From Minisyncoccota bacterium (GTDB lineage Bacteria > Patescibacteriota > Minisyncoccia > Minisyncoccales > RBG-13-42-11): a DNA stretch of 15,674 bases. The stretch lies in NCBI GenBank assembly GCA_028687495.1, contig JAQUAA010000012.1, forward strand, positions 1 through 15,674, read 5' to 3'. This document shows, piece by piece, positions 1 to 6,676 of this stretch (positions are counted from its first letter, which is position 1; each line of letters opens with the position of its first letter). Both the position numbers and the translations under genes were made by a program. The notes beneath the pieces were generated by a model. The model did not search any database and had not been told where the DNA came from. It was given only the letters and a program-made list of their open reading frames with translations.

Positions 1-562
1 CAAGCTTTCCTTTGTCATAAGTGCCGCCCGGCACAGTGACCTTTATCGGCGTTCTGAACACCTTGCCGTCGGCCGAAACGAAACGTGTCGCGGCGACCAG
101 AACCTGGGGCGAGGTCGAATAAGCGTTGTAAACTTTTATGGTTCCCTCTGCTTTCTCATCCTTCGTGGTTTTACCGGTAGCGGGGAAAGTTTGGGAAACC
201 GTTTTGTCTCTTTGAAAAAATTGTCCGGGAATAACTTTGGTTGGCAAATTGGGTTCATTCGCCGTCTTATCAACGGTCAATTTGGTATCTACGCTCAGAG
301 AATCCGTCTCCGGCCAAATCTCTATCTCGGCTTTCGATAAAGTGAGATAGCAAAAAACTCCTATCAAAACCAAAAAGATAGAGGAGAAAATTAAAATCTT
401 TTTAGTAGGGGAAGACGGAACTTCGGTGTCGAAACCTTTCAGCTGCGGTTTTTTTTCTTCTTCTCTTCTTATCTTGATTTCTTTCTCTTCTTTTTTTTCT
501 TCCTTTCTTTCTTCCCTAATTTTTTGCGGTGGCAAAATGTCGGTTACTCTTATTTCTCTCAT
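1..562 (-). CDS. Membrane-anchored baseplate-J-like protein (3' end outside window)
   Basis: The first 187 codons are visible and the gene continues past position 1. The visible protein has three parts: a charged Lys/Glu-rich N-terminus (about residues 14-39), one strongly hydrophobic segment (about 56-75, following Lys-Lys) that looks like a membrane anchor, and then an extracellular-type region. Residues 140-180 contain GTIKVYNAYS, ATRFVSADGKVFRT and VTVPGG. This resembles the start of the Baseplate J-like domain (PF04865) as found in single-pass proteins of Patescibacteria. There is no cleavable signal peptide, so an N-in, C-out orientation is likely. The name reflects domain resemblance; a phage or contractile-injection role is not implied, because no tail, sheath or tube genes are nearby. 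The ATG at 562 follows a promoter-like box and has no Shine-Dalgarno. The function is unknown; cell-surface or envelope work is an inference. Confidence 0.6.
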   Translation of the reverse strand, partial: MREIRVTDILPPQKIREERKEEKKEEKEIKIRREEEKKPQLKGFDTEVPSSPTKKILIFSSIFLVLIGVFCYLTLSKAEIEIWPETDSLSVDTKLTVDKTANEPNLPTKVIPGQFFQRDKTVSQTFPATGKTTKDEKAEGTIKVYNAYSTSPQVLVAATRFVSADGKVFRTPIKVTVPGGTYDKGKL

Positions 563-581
563 AATATTAATACAATACTTA

Positions 582-611
582 ATTATACTTTAAAATTCAT
601 GATTATTCCAA
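582..611 (-). promoter_or_regulatory. Putative sigma70-type promoter for the baseplate-J-like gene
   Basis: On the minus strand a perfect TATAAT lies at 587-582. A TTGGAA (4 of 6 matches to the -35 consensus) lies at 611-606, with an 18-base spacer; it falls in the last codons of alaS. The predicted transcript start is near 575, giving a leader of about a dozen bases with no Shine-Dalgarno before the ATG at 562. The gap is very AT-rich, so a chance TATAAT is possible. Confidence 0.4.
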
Positions 612-2249
612 AACTGCCCGGATTCTTCTTATGCCGGCGCCCGATGATTCTTCCTTGGTAATCTTGAAATTGCCCAATTCTGAAGTCATTTTTACGTGAG
701 GTCCGCCACAAATCTCTTTTGAAAATTCGCCGATGCTATAAACTTTCACTTTTTCACCGTATTTCTCTTCAAAAACTCCCATCGCCCCCTTCTCTTTCGC
801 TTCTTTTAAGGTCATTTCCTGGCAATTCACGGCTAAATCTTCCTTTATTTTCTGATTGACCAATTCTTCAACCTTTCTGATTTGTTCTTCGCTTAATTTC
901 TGCGGATAATTGAAATCAAATCTCAGTCTTTCCGCCGTGATGTTGCTTCCTTTCTGATAAATTTCCGGACCCAAAACTTCTCTTAAAGCCGCCAGCATCA
1001 AATGAGCGGCAGTATGATATTTAATCGTCTTTTCGGAATGGTCTGCCAATCCTCCCACGAATTTCTTTTCAGCTCCTGCCCGGGAAATCTCCTGGTGTTC
1101 TTTAAATTTTTTATTAAATCCTTCGACATCAATCTTAATTCCCTTTTCTTTTGCCAACTCAATTGTTAATTCCAAGGGAAACCCGTAGGTGGTATAGAGT
1201 TCGAAAGCATCCAAACCTTTTTCAAATTGTTTCAATCCGTCTTCCAGCGTCTTTTCAAACTTTTCTTCCTCGTTCTGAATCACCGTTACAATGTCGCTTT
1301 CGTTTGACCTTAATTCTGGATAAATATCGTTATAAATCTCAATTGCTTTCTGAGCCAAAGGAATGAGAAAATTCTTAGGCAGATTCAATAACTTGCCGTA
1401 ACGGATTGCTCTTCTTAAAACTCTTCTTAAAACATACCCTCTTTCAACATTGGAAGGAAGAACACCCTCTTGAATCAAAAAAATTGAACCTTTAACATGG
1501 TCGGCGATGATTCTTTTCGCTTTTTCATTCTCTCCTGTGATTTCATTGATAATTGGTGAAAACAGATCTGTCTCAAAAACGGAATTTCCTCCCTGGGCAA
1601 TCATCGCCAGTCTTTCCAGCCCCATTCCAGTATCCACTCCTCTTTGCGACAATGGCGTCAGTTTCTTGTTTTTATCCTGATAATACTCGTTGAAAACCAA
1701 GTTCCAAACCTCGATCCCTTTCAAATGAATTTCCGTAGTCGGACCGCAGGGTCCCTCTTCTCCGGTCGGTCCCCAGAAATTATCCTCTTTTCCTTTTTTC
1801 TGTATTTTATCTTCCGGGACTCCCAATTTCTTCCAGATTTCAACTGATTCTTTATCTTCCGGCACGTTCTCGTTCCCCTCAAAAACGGTAAAAACCGCTT
1901 CTGCCAGGGGCAGTTTCAATTCTTTGAACAAAAAATCGTAAGCCGATTTTATCGCTTCTTCCTTGAAATATCCGCCGAAAGAAAAATTGCCTAGCATCTC
2001 AAGGAAAGTCAGATGGCTCTCGTCCCCCACTTCCTCGACATCGGAAGTCCTGAAGCATTTCTGGCAGGAAACGACGTTCGATCCGTAGGGTGATTTCTCC
2101 CCCAAATAATACGGTTTGAACTGCTGCATTCCGGCAGTGGTGAAAAGAACCGAGGGGTCCGATGGCAAAAGCGAACTTGAGGGCACGATTTTATGTCCTC
2201 TTTTCTCAAAAAAAGATAAAAATTCTTGACGTAGGTATTTAGAGGTCAT
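603..2249 (-). CDS. alaS: Alanyl-tRNA synthetase, minimal form
   Basis: Charges tRNA-Ala with alanine in the cytoplasm. It has 548 residues against about 875 in E. coli. The class II catalytic core is intact: an N-terminal domain with SDPSVLFTTAGMQQF, the PTGEEGPCGP segment (161-170), and motif 3 GMGLERLAM (208-216). The tRNA-recognition helices (about 240-390) follow. The editing core keeps its zinc ligands, H412 and H416 (HTAAH) and C514 and H518 (CGGPH). Two parts are missing. The roughly 100-residue beta-barrel that normally joins the tRNA-binding region to the editing core is cut to about 20 residues (391-411). The C-terminal oligomerisation and C-Ala region is absent, the protein ending just after SSGAGIRRIRAVLE. 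No frameshift is visible and the next gene begins 40 bases on, so the short form appears natural. The start is 3 bases after the DUF458 stop, implying co-transcription. Confidence 0.95.
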   Translation of the reverse strand: MTSKYLRQEFLSFFEKRGHKIVPSSSLLPSDPSVLFTTAGMQQFKPYYLGEKSPYGSNVVSCQKCFRTSDVEEVGDESHLTFLEMLGNFSFGGYFKEEAIKSAYDFLFKELKLPLAEAVFTVFEGNENVPEDKESVEIWKKLGVPEDKIQKKGKEDNFWGPTGEEGPCGPTTEIHLKGIEVWNLVFNEYYQDKNKKLTPLSQRGVDTGMGLERLAMIAQGGNSVFETDLFSPIINEITGENEKAKRIIADHVKGSIFLIQEGVLPSNVERGYVLRRVLRRAIRYGKLLNLPKNFLIPLAQKAIEIYNDIYPELRSNESDIVTVIQNEEEKFEKTLEDGLKQFEKGLDAFELYTTYGFPLELTIELAKEKGIKIDVEGFNKKFKEHQEISRAGAEKKFVGGLADHSEKTIKYHTAAHLMLAALREVLGPEIYQKGSNITAERLRFDFNYPQKLSEEQIRKVEELVNQKIKEDLAVNCQEMTLKEAKEKGAMGVFEEKYGEKVKVYSIGEFSKEICGGPHVKMTSELGNFKITKEESSGAGIRRIRAVLE

Positions 2250-2252
2250 TGT

Positions 2253-2762
2253 TTAGCTGTATCTGTCAGCTACGGTTGAGGCAACAAAAGATTCCGGCTT
2301 TATCTTCGGCTCAAAGCCGTTGCCTCGGATCAGGCCGATGACTTCCTTAATCATGTCCCGGGTAGCCCCGTTTTCTCCGACGTCGGCATGAATGTAGCGG
2401 AATTGATAACGAAAGTTTCTGTTTTGTATCTTTTTTTCGAAATTTTCTTTCAGATAAAGCGCCATCTGACAGGAAAGGAAAACCTCCTCCAAGATTCGTT
2501 GTTTATAGTTGTAAAATTTTCGTCCCTTATAAGCAATTTTTTTAAGGAAAAATCTGCCGCCCTCACCCACTCTCAAGATGACGAGGACCACCGGAAAATG
2601 AGGTTCTTCCTCTGAAGAAGAATCACAGCCGACGATGACATCATAAAACTTCTCTGGTTTTTCAGAGATATAATTAATCATCTCCTTGATCATTTCCCCC
2701 ATTTCCAGATTCCCTTTCGTGGGACTGTAAAAATAACCGTTAAAAATCTTGTCCGTAACCAT
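2253..2762 (-). CDS. RNase-H-like DUF458 family protein (YkuK-type)
   Basis: A 169-residue protein that matches my recollection of the DUF458 / RNaseH_like family (PF04308; B. subtilis YkuK). Conserved acidic positions of an RNase-H-type active site can be picked out: D47 in VGCDSS, E92 in ILEEVF, D127 in YIHADVG and D166 in the C-terminal SFVASTVADRYS, a hallmark ending of the family. A metal-dependent nuclease activity follows from the fold but the substrate is not known. The start is ATG at 2762, with no Shine-Dalgarno and only a few bases downstream of a promoter-like element. The stop is 3 bases before alaS, so the two probably share one transcript; whether the link is functional (RNA handling next to tRNA charging) is an inference. 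Confidence 0.8.
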   Translation of the reverse strand: MVTDKIFNGYFYSPTKGNLEMGEMIKEMINYISEKPEKFYDVIVGCDSSSEEEPHFPVVLVILRVGEGGRFFLKKIAYKGRKFYNYKQRILEEVFLSCQMALYLKENFEKKIQNRNFRYQFRYIHADVGENGATRDMIKEVIGLIRGNGFEPKIKPESFVASTVADRYS

Positions 2763-2771
2763 AATGAGAAT

Positions 2772-2800
2772 ATTTTATCAGAAATTTTAACCTAAATCAA
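2772..2800 (-). promoter_or_regulatory. Putative extended -10 promoter for DUF458-alaS
   Basis: On the minus strand TTGATT (2800-2795, 4 of 6 matches) is followed by a 17-base spacer and TAAAAT (2777-2772, 5 of 6 matches). A TG one base upstream of the -10 box makes it an extended -10. The -35 box overlaps the tpiA stop codon. The predicted start site is near 2765, only about 3 bases before the ATG at 2762, so the message would be almost leaderless. It sits in one of the few gaps of more than 30 bases in the window, which supports a real transcription start. Confidence 0.5.
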
Positions 2801-3552
2801 TGACCCAAAGATTCATCGACTTTTTTGACAATCCTTACAAATTCATGAGGATCCAGGGAAGCGGCTCCCGGTAAACCACCTGCCATCTTGCCATCTTTAA
2901 TAAATCCTCTTATATTTCTACTATCAACGCTACCACCATAAATAATCTTAGCTTTCTTGGCTGTTTCTTTATCAAATATTTCTCCTAAAACGTTTCTTAT
3001 ATAGAGACCGCCTTTTAAGGCTTCGTGAGGAGTGGCAATCACTTTATTCTTGCTCGTACTGATGGCCCAGACAGGCTCATAAACAAAAACTAATTTAGCC
3101 ACATCTTGCTTTCTTACCCCTCTCAGCCCAATCTTTAGTTGATATTTCATTTCTTTGTCAGGTTTTTTTGTCTCGCTACCGATGCAAAAAATAACTTTAA
3201 GGCCAGTTTCCAAGGCGGCTATTATTTTTCGATTAACCAATTCTGTTGATTCTCCCAAATATTTTCTTCTTTCCGAATGTCCCAAGATTACATAGTCCAC
3301 TCCTAAGTTTTTAAGCTGTGTAGGCGAAATCTCACCAGTAAAAGGGCCCTTATCTTCCCAAAAACAGTCCTGAGCCCCAAGTTTGAGATGATTGGTCGCT
3401 TTTAAGAGGGGTAGAAAGATAAAGGGAGCACAAATTACAGGCTCTACCTTTTTAATGTTTCTAACTCCCTTTTTGATAATCTCAAAATTCCGCTTAGCTT
3501 CAACCAAGCTTTCGGGATTCATTTTCCAGTTGGCGACAATTAATGGTTTCAT
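2797..3552 (-). CDS. tpiA: Triosephosphate isomerase, with altered phosphate-binding loops
   Basis: Interconverts dihydroxyacetone phosphate and glyceraldehyde 3-phosphate in glycolysis. The 251-residue length is normal for the family. The catalytic set is complete: N8 and K10 in VANWKMN, H92 and E94 in LGHSERR, and the base E159 in VYEPVWAI. The YGGSV phosphate motif is at 205-209. Loop 6, normally AIGTG, reads AISTS (S165, S167) and is about three residues longer than usual before the ATP motif. The last phosphate loop reads PGAAS where VGGAS is usual. The ATG at 3552 overlaps the end of galT by 4 bases, which argues for translational coupling. It ends in TGA, which falls within the next promoter's -35 box. 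Identity is secure; the loop changes could alter kinetics but do not remove catalytic residues. Confidence 0.97.
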   Translation of the reverse strand: MKPLIVANWKMNPESLVEAKRNFEIIKKGVRNIKKVEPVICAPFIFLPLLKATNHLKLGAQDCFWEDKGPFTGEISPTQLKNLGVDYVILGHSERRKYLGESTELVNRKIIAALETGLKVIFCIGSETKKPDKEMKYQLKIGLRGVRKQDVAKLVFVYEPVWAISTSKNKVIATPHEALKGGLYIRNVLGEIFDKETAKKAKIIYGGSVDSRNIRGFIKDGKMAGGLPGAASLDPHEFVRIVKKVDESLGH

Positions 3553-4583
3553 TGTTTTCTCAAATATTCGGCGGCTTTTTCCGGTTCAATGGTGGAAATT
3601 TCCATTCTGGTGCCTATTTCGAATCCAGCCCAGGTTGCCGTTTTCGGGATAATCGTCCAGTGCCAGTGATAATGAGGATGCTCTTTGCCGTCGCAGGGAG
3701 CCGTATGCAGATAAAAATTGTAAGCGGGATCGGACAAGCCCTTGTAAAGTTTATTCAGGGCAGTCCGGAAAGCCTCTGCCAGCTGCAGTTTTTCTTTCTC
3801 AGTGGCTTTTTCAAAATTGGAAAGATGTTTTTTCGGGGAAACGATCATTTGGAAAGCCGCTTTCGAGGCGAAGGGGCAAATAACCAAGAAATCTTTGTTT
3901 TCGAAAACGATTCTTTTCTTCACCTCCGATTCCCACTTGTTCATCTCGCAATAAATGCATTTCTTCGTCTTTTTGTAATAATTTTCCGAGTTAATCAGGG
4001 CTTTCGTCAAATCCGTATCGATCAAGGGAGTGGTGATTATCTGGGAATGGGGATGGGAAATCGAAGCCCCGGCAGCGCTCCCCTGATTGTGAAAAATTGA
4101 AATGAAATTGACGAATTTCTTATCCATCAAATCGAGATATCTCCTTTGATAGACGTCGAAAACTTCCTTCACTTCCGCCGTCTTAAAGAGACCTAAACTT
4201 TTTTTATGGTCCCGGGTAACGACCACTTCGTGGAAACCGGCGGCATTCATTTTTTTGTAAAAAGGCCCTTCGTATCTCTCCTGCAGTTCGGGGTAAGGAA
4301 TGAAAGCAGGATATTTATTGGGAATGGAAACGGTTGTCCAATTTTGGGGAATTCTCTGTTTCGCTGGAATTTCCTTGCCGTGAGAAAAAATAACCGTGGG
4401 GGTTTCCTGGGTACCAATTTTGCAAAAAGGACATTTTTCCCGGGGAGATTCTTCCGTTTTTCTTTCTTCTTTCTTAAAGGTTTCTGGTCTTCGGGCCCGG
4501 CCCGTGGCGATTACCACCCAGTCCCGGCTCACCAGATCAAAGCGCAGTTCGGAAGGAAATTGTTTTTTTGGATTTTTAACCAT
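3549..4583 (-). CDS. galT: GalT-type hexose-1-phosphate nucleotidyltransferase (HIT superfamily)
   Basis: A 344-residue member of the galactose-1-phosphate uridylyltransferase family. The family transfers UMP between UDP-glucose and galactose 1-phosphate through a uridylyl-histidine intermediate. The active-site motif HPHSQ is at 177-181, with H179 as the expected nucleophile. Two CxxC pairs (C51/C54 and C209/C212) could bind metal, and a second His cluster HPHYHWH lies at 302-308, as expected for the duplicated HIT fold. No galK or galE is visible nearby, so the sugar is uncertain; ADP-glucose-type phosphorylases of the same superfamily are an alternative. The ATG at 4583 overlaps the preceding glycosyltransferase by 8 bases and is preceded by one of the clearest Shine-Dalgarno sequences in the window. 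The stop overlaps the tpiA start. Confidence 0.85.
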   Translation of the reverse strand: MVKNPKKQFPSELRFDLVSRDWVVIATGRARRPETFKKEERKTEESPREKCPFCKIGTQETPTVIFSHGKEIPAKQRIPQNWTTVSIPNKYPAFIPYPELQERYEGPFYKKMNAAGFHEVVVTRDHKKSLGLFKTAEVKEVFDVYQRRYLDLMDKKFVNFISIFHNQGSAAGASISHPHSQIITTPLIDTDLTKALINSENYYKKTKKCIYCEMNKWESEVKKRIVFENKDFLVICPFASKAAFQMIVSPKKHLSNFEKATEKEKLQLAEAFRTALNKLYKGLSDPAYNFYLHTAPCDGKEHPHYHWHWTIIPKTATWAGFEIGTRMEISTIEPEKAAEYLRKQ

Positions 4584-5298
4584 AAATTCCTCTGATTGAA
4601 TTTAATTTTATCTTTATCAGATCGAAGGCCATTTTGATTATGCTTTTGAATTTAACCTTGCTCTCTAAATCGTTCTTCCAATAAACCGGAATTTCTTTTA
4701 TTTTAAACCCCATCTTTCGGGCGATGACCAGGATTTCCGGATCGAAAGCGAAACGATTTATTCTGCATTTGGGAAAAACATTTTCCGCCGCTGTCTTTTT
4801 AAAGCACGTGAAACCGCACTGCGTGTCCTGAATTCCCCAAAGTCCGACGACCAGTTTTCTGTACAGTTTGAATCCCTCTCCCAAGAGGATGTGTCTCAGC
4901 CAGGGCTGGGGAGGATCGAGAACCGCGCCCTTAATGTCTCTTGAACCTACGACGACATCGAATCCTTTTTCCACTTCCGGCCACATTTTTTCAATCTGGT
5001 CGATCGAAGTAGAATTATCGGCATCGGTAAACAATCTGTAGTCCCCCACGGCCTCCAGCATGCCAAAACGAACCGCAAAACCCTTGCCCTGGTTTTTCTC
5101 GTAGCCGGTAACTTTTAAATTTTTAACCGTCGGAACAAGGGATTCGGCGATTTCAACCGTTCTGTCCAGGGAACCGTCGTTAACAACTAAAATTTCGTAA
5201 TCGTAATTCTGGCGTCTTAAATATTTGTCGATTTCAGCTAAGGTTTTGGGCAGACGTTTTTCTTCGTTATAGGCGGGGATAATGACCGAGAGATGCAT
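4576..5298 (-). CDS. Family 2 glycosyltransferase, dolichyl-phosphate glucosyltransferase-like
   Basis: A 240-residue GT-A fold enzyme. The N-terminus LSVIIPAYNEEKRLPKTL is the typical nucleotide-sugar entry strand. VVNDGSLDRT (38-47) and FTDADNST (90-97, with the DxD metal motif D92/D94) bind the nucleotide sugar. Later, VVVGSRD, DTQCGFTCFKK (158-168) and IKEIPVYW match the dolichyl/polyprenyl-phosphate beta-glucosyltransferase (ALG5/DPG synthase-like) subgroup. That suggests sugar transfer from UDP- or GDP-sugar to a polyprenyl phosphate on the inner membrane face. No clear membrane helix is present, so attachment would be peripheral. It starts 6 bases after map and overlaps galT, linking it to sugar-nucleotide metabolism by position. 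The exact donor and acceptor cannot be told from sequence. Confidence 0.88.
   Translation of the reverse strand: MHLSVIIPAYNEEKRLPKTLAEIDKYLRRQNYDYEILVVNDGSLDRTVEIAESLVPTVKNLKVTGYEKNQGKGFAVRFGMLEAVGDYRLFTDADNSTSIDQIEKMWPEVEKGFDVVVGSRDIKGAVLDPPQPWLRHILLGEGFKLYRKLVVGLWGIQDTQCGFTCFKKTAAENVFPKCRINRFAFDPEILVIARKMGFKIKEIPVYWKNDLESKVKFKSIIKMAFDLIKIKLNSIRGIYG
4588..4593 (-). promoter_or_regulatory. Shine-Dalgarno of galT
   Basis: AGAGGA on the minus strand, about 4-5 bases before the galT ATG and inside the glycosyltransferase coding region. It is the best Shine-Dalgarno match seen here. This supports the ATG at 4583 as the real start and shows that the organism probably retains an anti-Shine-Dalgarno. 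Confidence 0.6.
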
Positions 5299-5304
5299 AT
5301 TAAA

Positions 5305-6090
5305 TTATTTTACCACAGTTAAAATCTTTGCTCCATTTTTGGTGACCGCCAGCGTATGCTCAAAATGACAGGATAAAGAATCATCTTTGGTTTTGTAGCC
5401 GAAACCGTCTTTTGTTTCCTTGATGTGCCAATCGCCCACCGTCACCATCGGCTCCAAGCACAAAACCATACCTTCTTTGATCTCAACATTGCCGTCTCCC
5501 GTAAATCTAACCTTGTCTACCGTTGCCTTGTCGAAAGAAACGCAATTCAGAATCTCCGGATCTTCGTGAATTTCACGTCCTATGCCGTGGCCGCAAAGCT
5601 CGCGAACCACGTTAAAACCCTCCCTCTCAACGTATTTTTGAATAATCCTACCGATGTCGCCGATTCTGTTTCCCGGCTTTACTTTTTCAATGCCGATTTC
5701 CAGGGCCTTTTCCGTCACCTCAACCAATCTCTTAACGTCAGGACTTATCTTTCCTACGGGAACGGTCAAGGCCATGTCGCTGTGGAATCCCTTGTAAAAT
5801 AAACCTAAATCCAGAGAAAGAATGTCTCCCTCCTTGACCATTCTCCCCGAGGGTACGGCATGAACTATTTCTTCGTTGATCGAAGTACAGAGACAGGCGG
5901 GAAAGCCGCCGTATCCCTTGAAAGAACACGTGCCGCCGGATTTTAAAATCAGGCTCTCTGCGAGCCTGTCTAGTTCCAAGGTTTTAATCCCCGGCTGAAC
6001 CTTCCCTTTCAATTCTTCCATGATTCCTGCCAGGATTTTTCCACCCTCTGCCATTGTTTGAATTTCTTCTGGAGTTTTTATTGAAATCAT
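5305..6090 (-). CDS. map: Methionine aminopeptidase, type I
   Basis: Removes the initiator methionine from new proteins at the ribosome. The 261-residue protein has all five dinuclear-metal ligands: D94 (LSLDLG), D105 (FHSDMA), H168 (GHGIG), E213 (LEPMV) and E244 (FEHT). The substrate His is H77 (EEIVHAVPS). The segment between H168 and E213 is about 12 residues longer than in E. coli (45 against 33), forming an insertion around residues 182-200. There is no N-terminal zinc-finger extension. The ATG at 6090 is preferred; a TTG immediately before it would add one residue. The start lies 5 bases after the upstream kinase stop. Position after secY and adk is the common bacterial arrangement. Confidence 0.96.
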   Translation of the reverse strand: MISIKTPEEIQTMAEGGKILAGIMEELKGKVQPGIKTLELDRLAESLILKSGGTCSFKGYGGFPACLCTSINEEIVHAVPSGRMVKEGDILSLDLGLFYKGFHSDMALTVPVGKISPDVKRLVEVTEKALEIGIEKVKPGNRIGDIGRIIQKYVEREGFNVVRELCGHGIGREIHEDPEILNCVSFDKATVDKVRFTGDGNVEIKEGMVLCLEPMVTVGDWHIKETKDGFGYKTKDDSLSCHFEHTLAVTKNGAKILTVVK

Positions 6091-6095
6091 CAATA

Positions 6096-6671
6096 TTATT
6101 TTAAAACTTCTGATAAAAATTTATTTAAATCATTTTTCAATTCGTCAATCGTCCCGGTATTAATTATGGTGAAATCTGCCATGGCAATGGGCCCGCCCTT
6201 TTCCAGATTTTCAATCTCGGCGTAATCCCTCGCCTTCGCCTCTTTTTCCGTAAAATTTCTGAACCTTTGCTTGTCATCGTTGGTAACGCTTCTGCCTCCC
6301 AATCTTTCGTATCTCAACCCCGGAGGAGCATAAACCGACAAAACGAACATTGAATCGCCGTATTTTTCCTTCAGAATCTTATACTCCGACCAGCTGTAAA
6401 GTCCGTCAACCACCACGTTGGAATTTTCAATCAATCCGTCTATTTTGGGAATGTTCAAAACCGCAAAGGCGGCCATGCCGTATTGCTTTCTGAAATCCTC
6501 TCTTATCCTTTTTTCATTGGCCTCGTTGACTTCCAGACCTTCTTCCTTGATTTTATCCAGGGTTATCTGGCCGAATCTTAAATAAGCGAAACCTTTATTC
6601 ACCATCTCGTCGGCAACCGTGCTTTTCCCGGAGCCTGGCATTCCGACGATGCAAACGATTTTATTAGGCAT
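6096..6671 (-). CDS. P-loop nucleotide kinase-like protein (UPF0200 / dephospho-CoA kinase-like)
   Basis: A 191-residue P-loop protein. The Walker A motif is GMPGSGKST (10-18), followed by YLRFGQ, an NMP-site-like segment. A hydrophobic strand ending in VVVDGLYS (86-93) is Walker-B-like. RYERLGGR (120-127) is a probable lid, and the ADFTIINTG strand (165-173) is where CoaE and UPF0200 proteins bind the adenine. The overall pattern, especially the Arg-rich helix, KQYGMAAFA and the ending, is closer to archaeal-type UPF0200 or AAA-type kinases than to a canonical CoaE. The substrate is therefore not assigned; a nucleotide, nucleoside or dephospho-CoA are all possible. It sits between adk and map with gaps of 5 bases on each side, an insertion in an otherwise standard order. 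Confidence 0.75.
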   Translation of the reverse strand: MPNKIVCIVGMPGSGKSTVADEMVNKGFAYLRFGQITLDKIKEEGLEVNEANEKRIREDFRKQYGMAAFAVLNIPKIDGLIENSNVVVDGLYSWSEYKILKEKYGDSMFVLSVYAPPGLRYERLGGRSVTNDDKQRFRNFTEKEAKARDYAEIENLEKGGPIAMADFTIINTGTIDELKNDLNKFLSEVLK

Positions 6672-6676
6672 AAAGC

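Noticed and set aside
465..525. Polypyrimidine tract on the plus strand as a repeat or structured DNA element
   Set aside because: It is the complement of Lys/Glu codons (AAA, GAA, AGA) in the charged N-terminal tail of the membrane protein.
603..1110. alaS truncated by frameshift or assembly error
   Set aside because: The coding frame is intact, the zinc ligands and family ending are in place, and the following 40 bases lead straight into another gene's promoter; no C-Ala remnants are seen.
2797..3551. Alternative genetic code with UGA as an amino acid
   Set aside because: TGA ends tpiA and galT exactly where the families end, and no gene in the window needs an in-frame TGA.
3543..4100. 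185-codon open frame on the plus strand opposite galT
   Set aside because: It lies fully within galT and the start of tpiA on the other strand, with low-complexity Phe/Arg-rich translation typical of an antisense frame.
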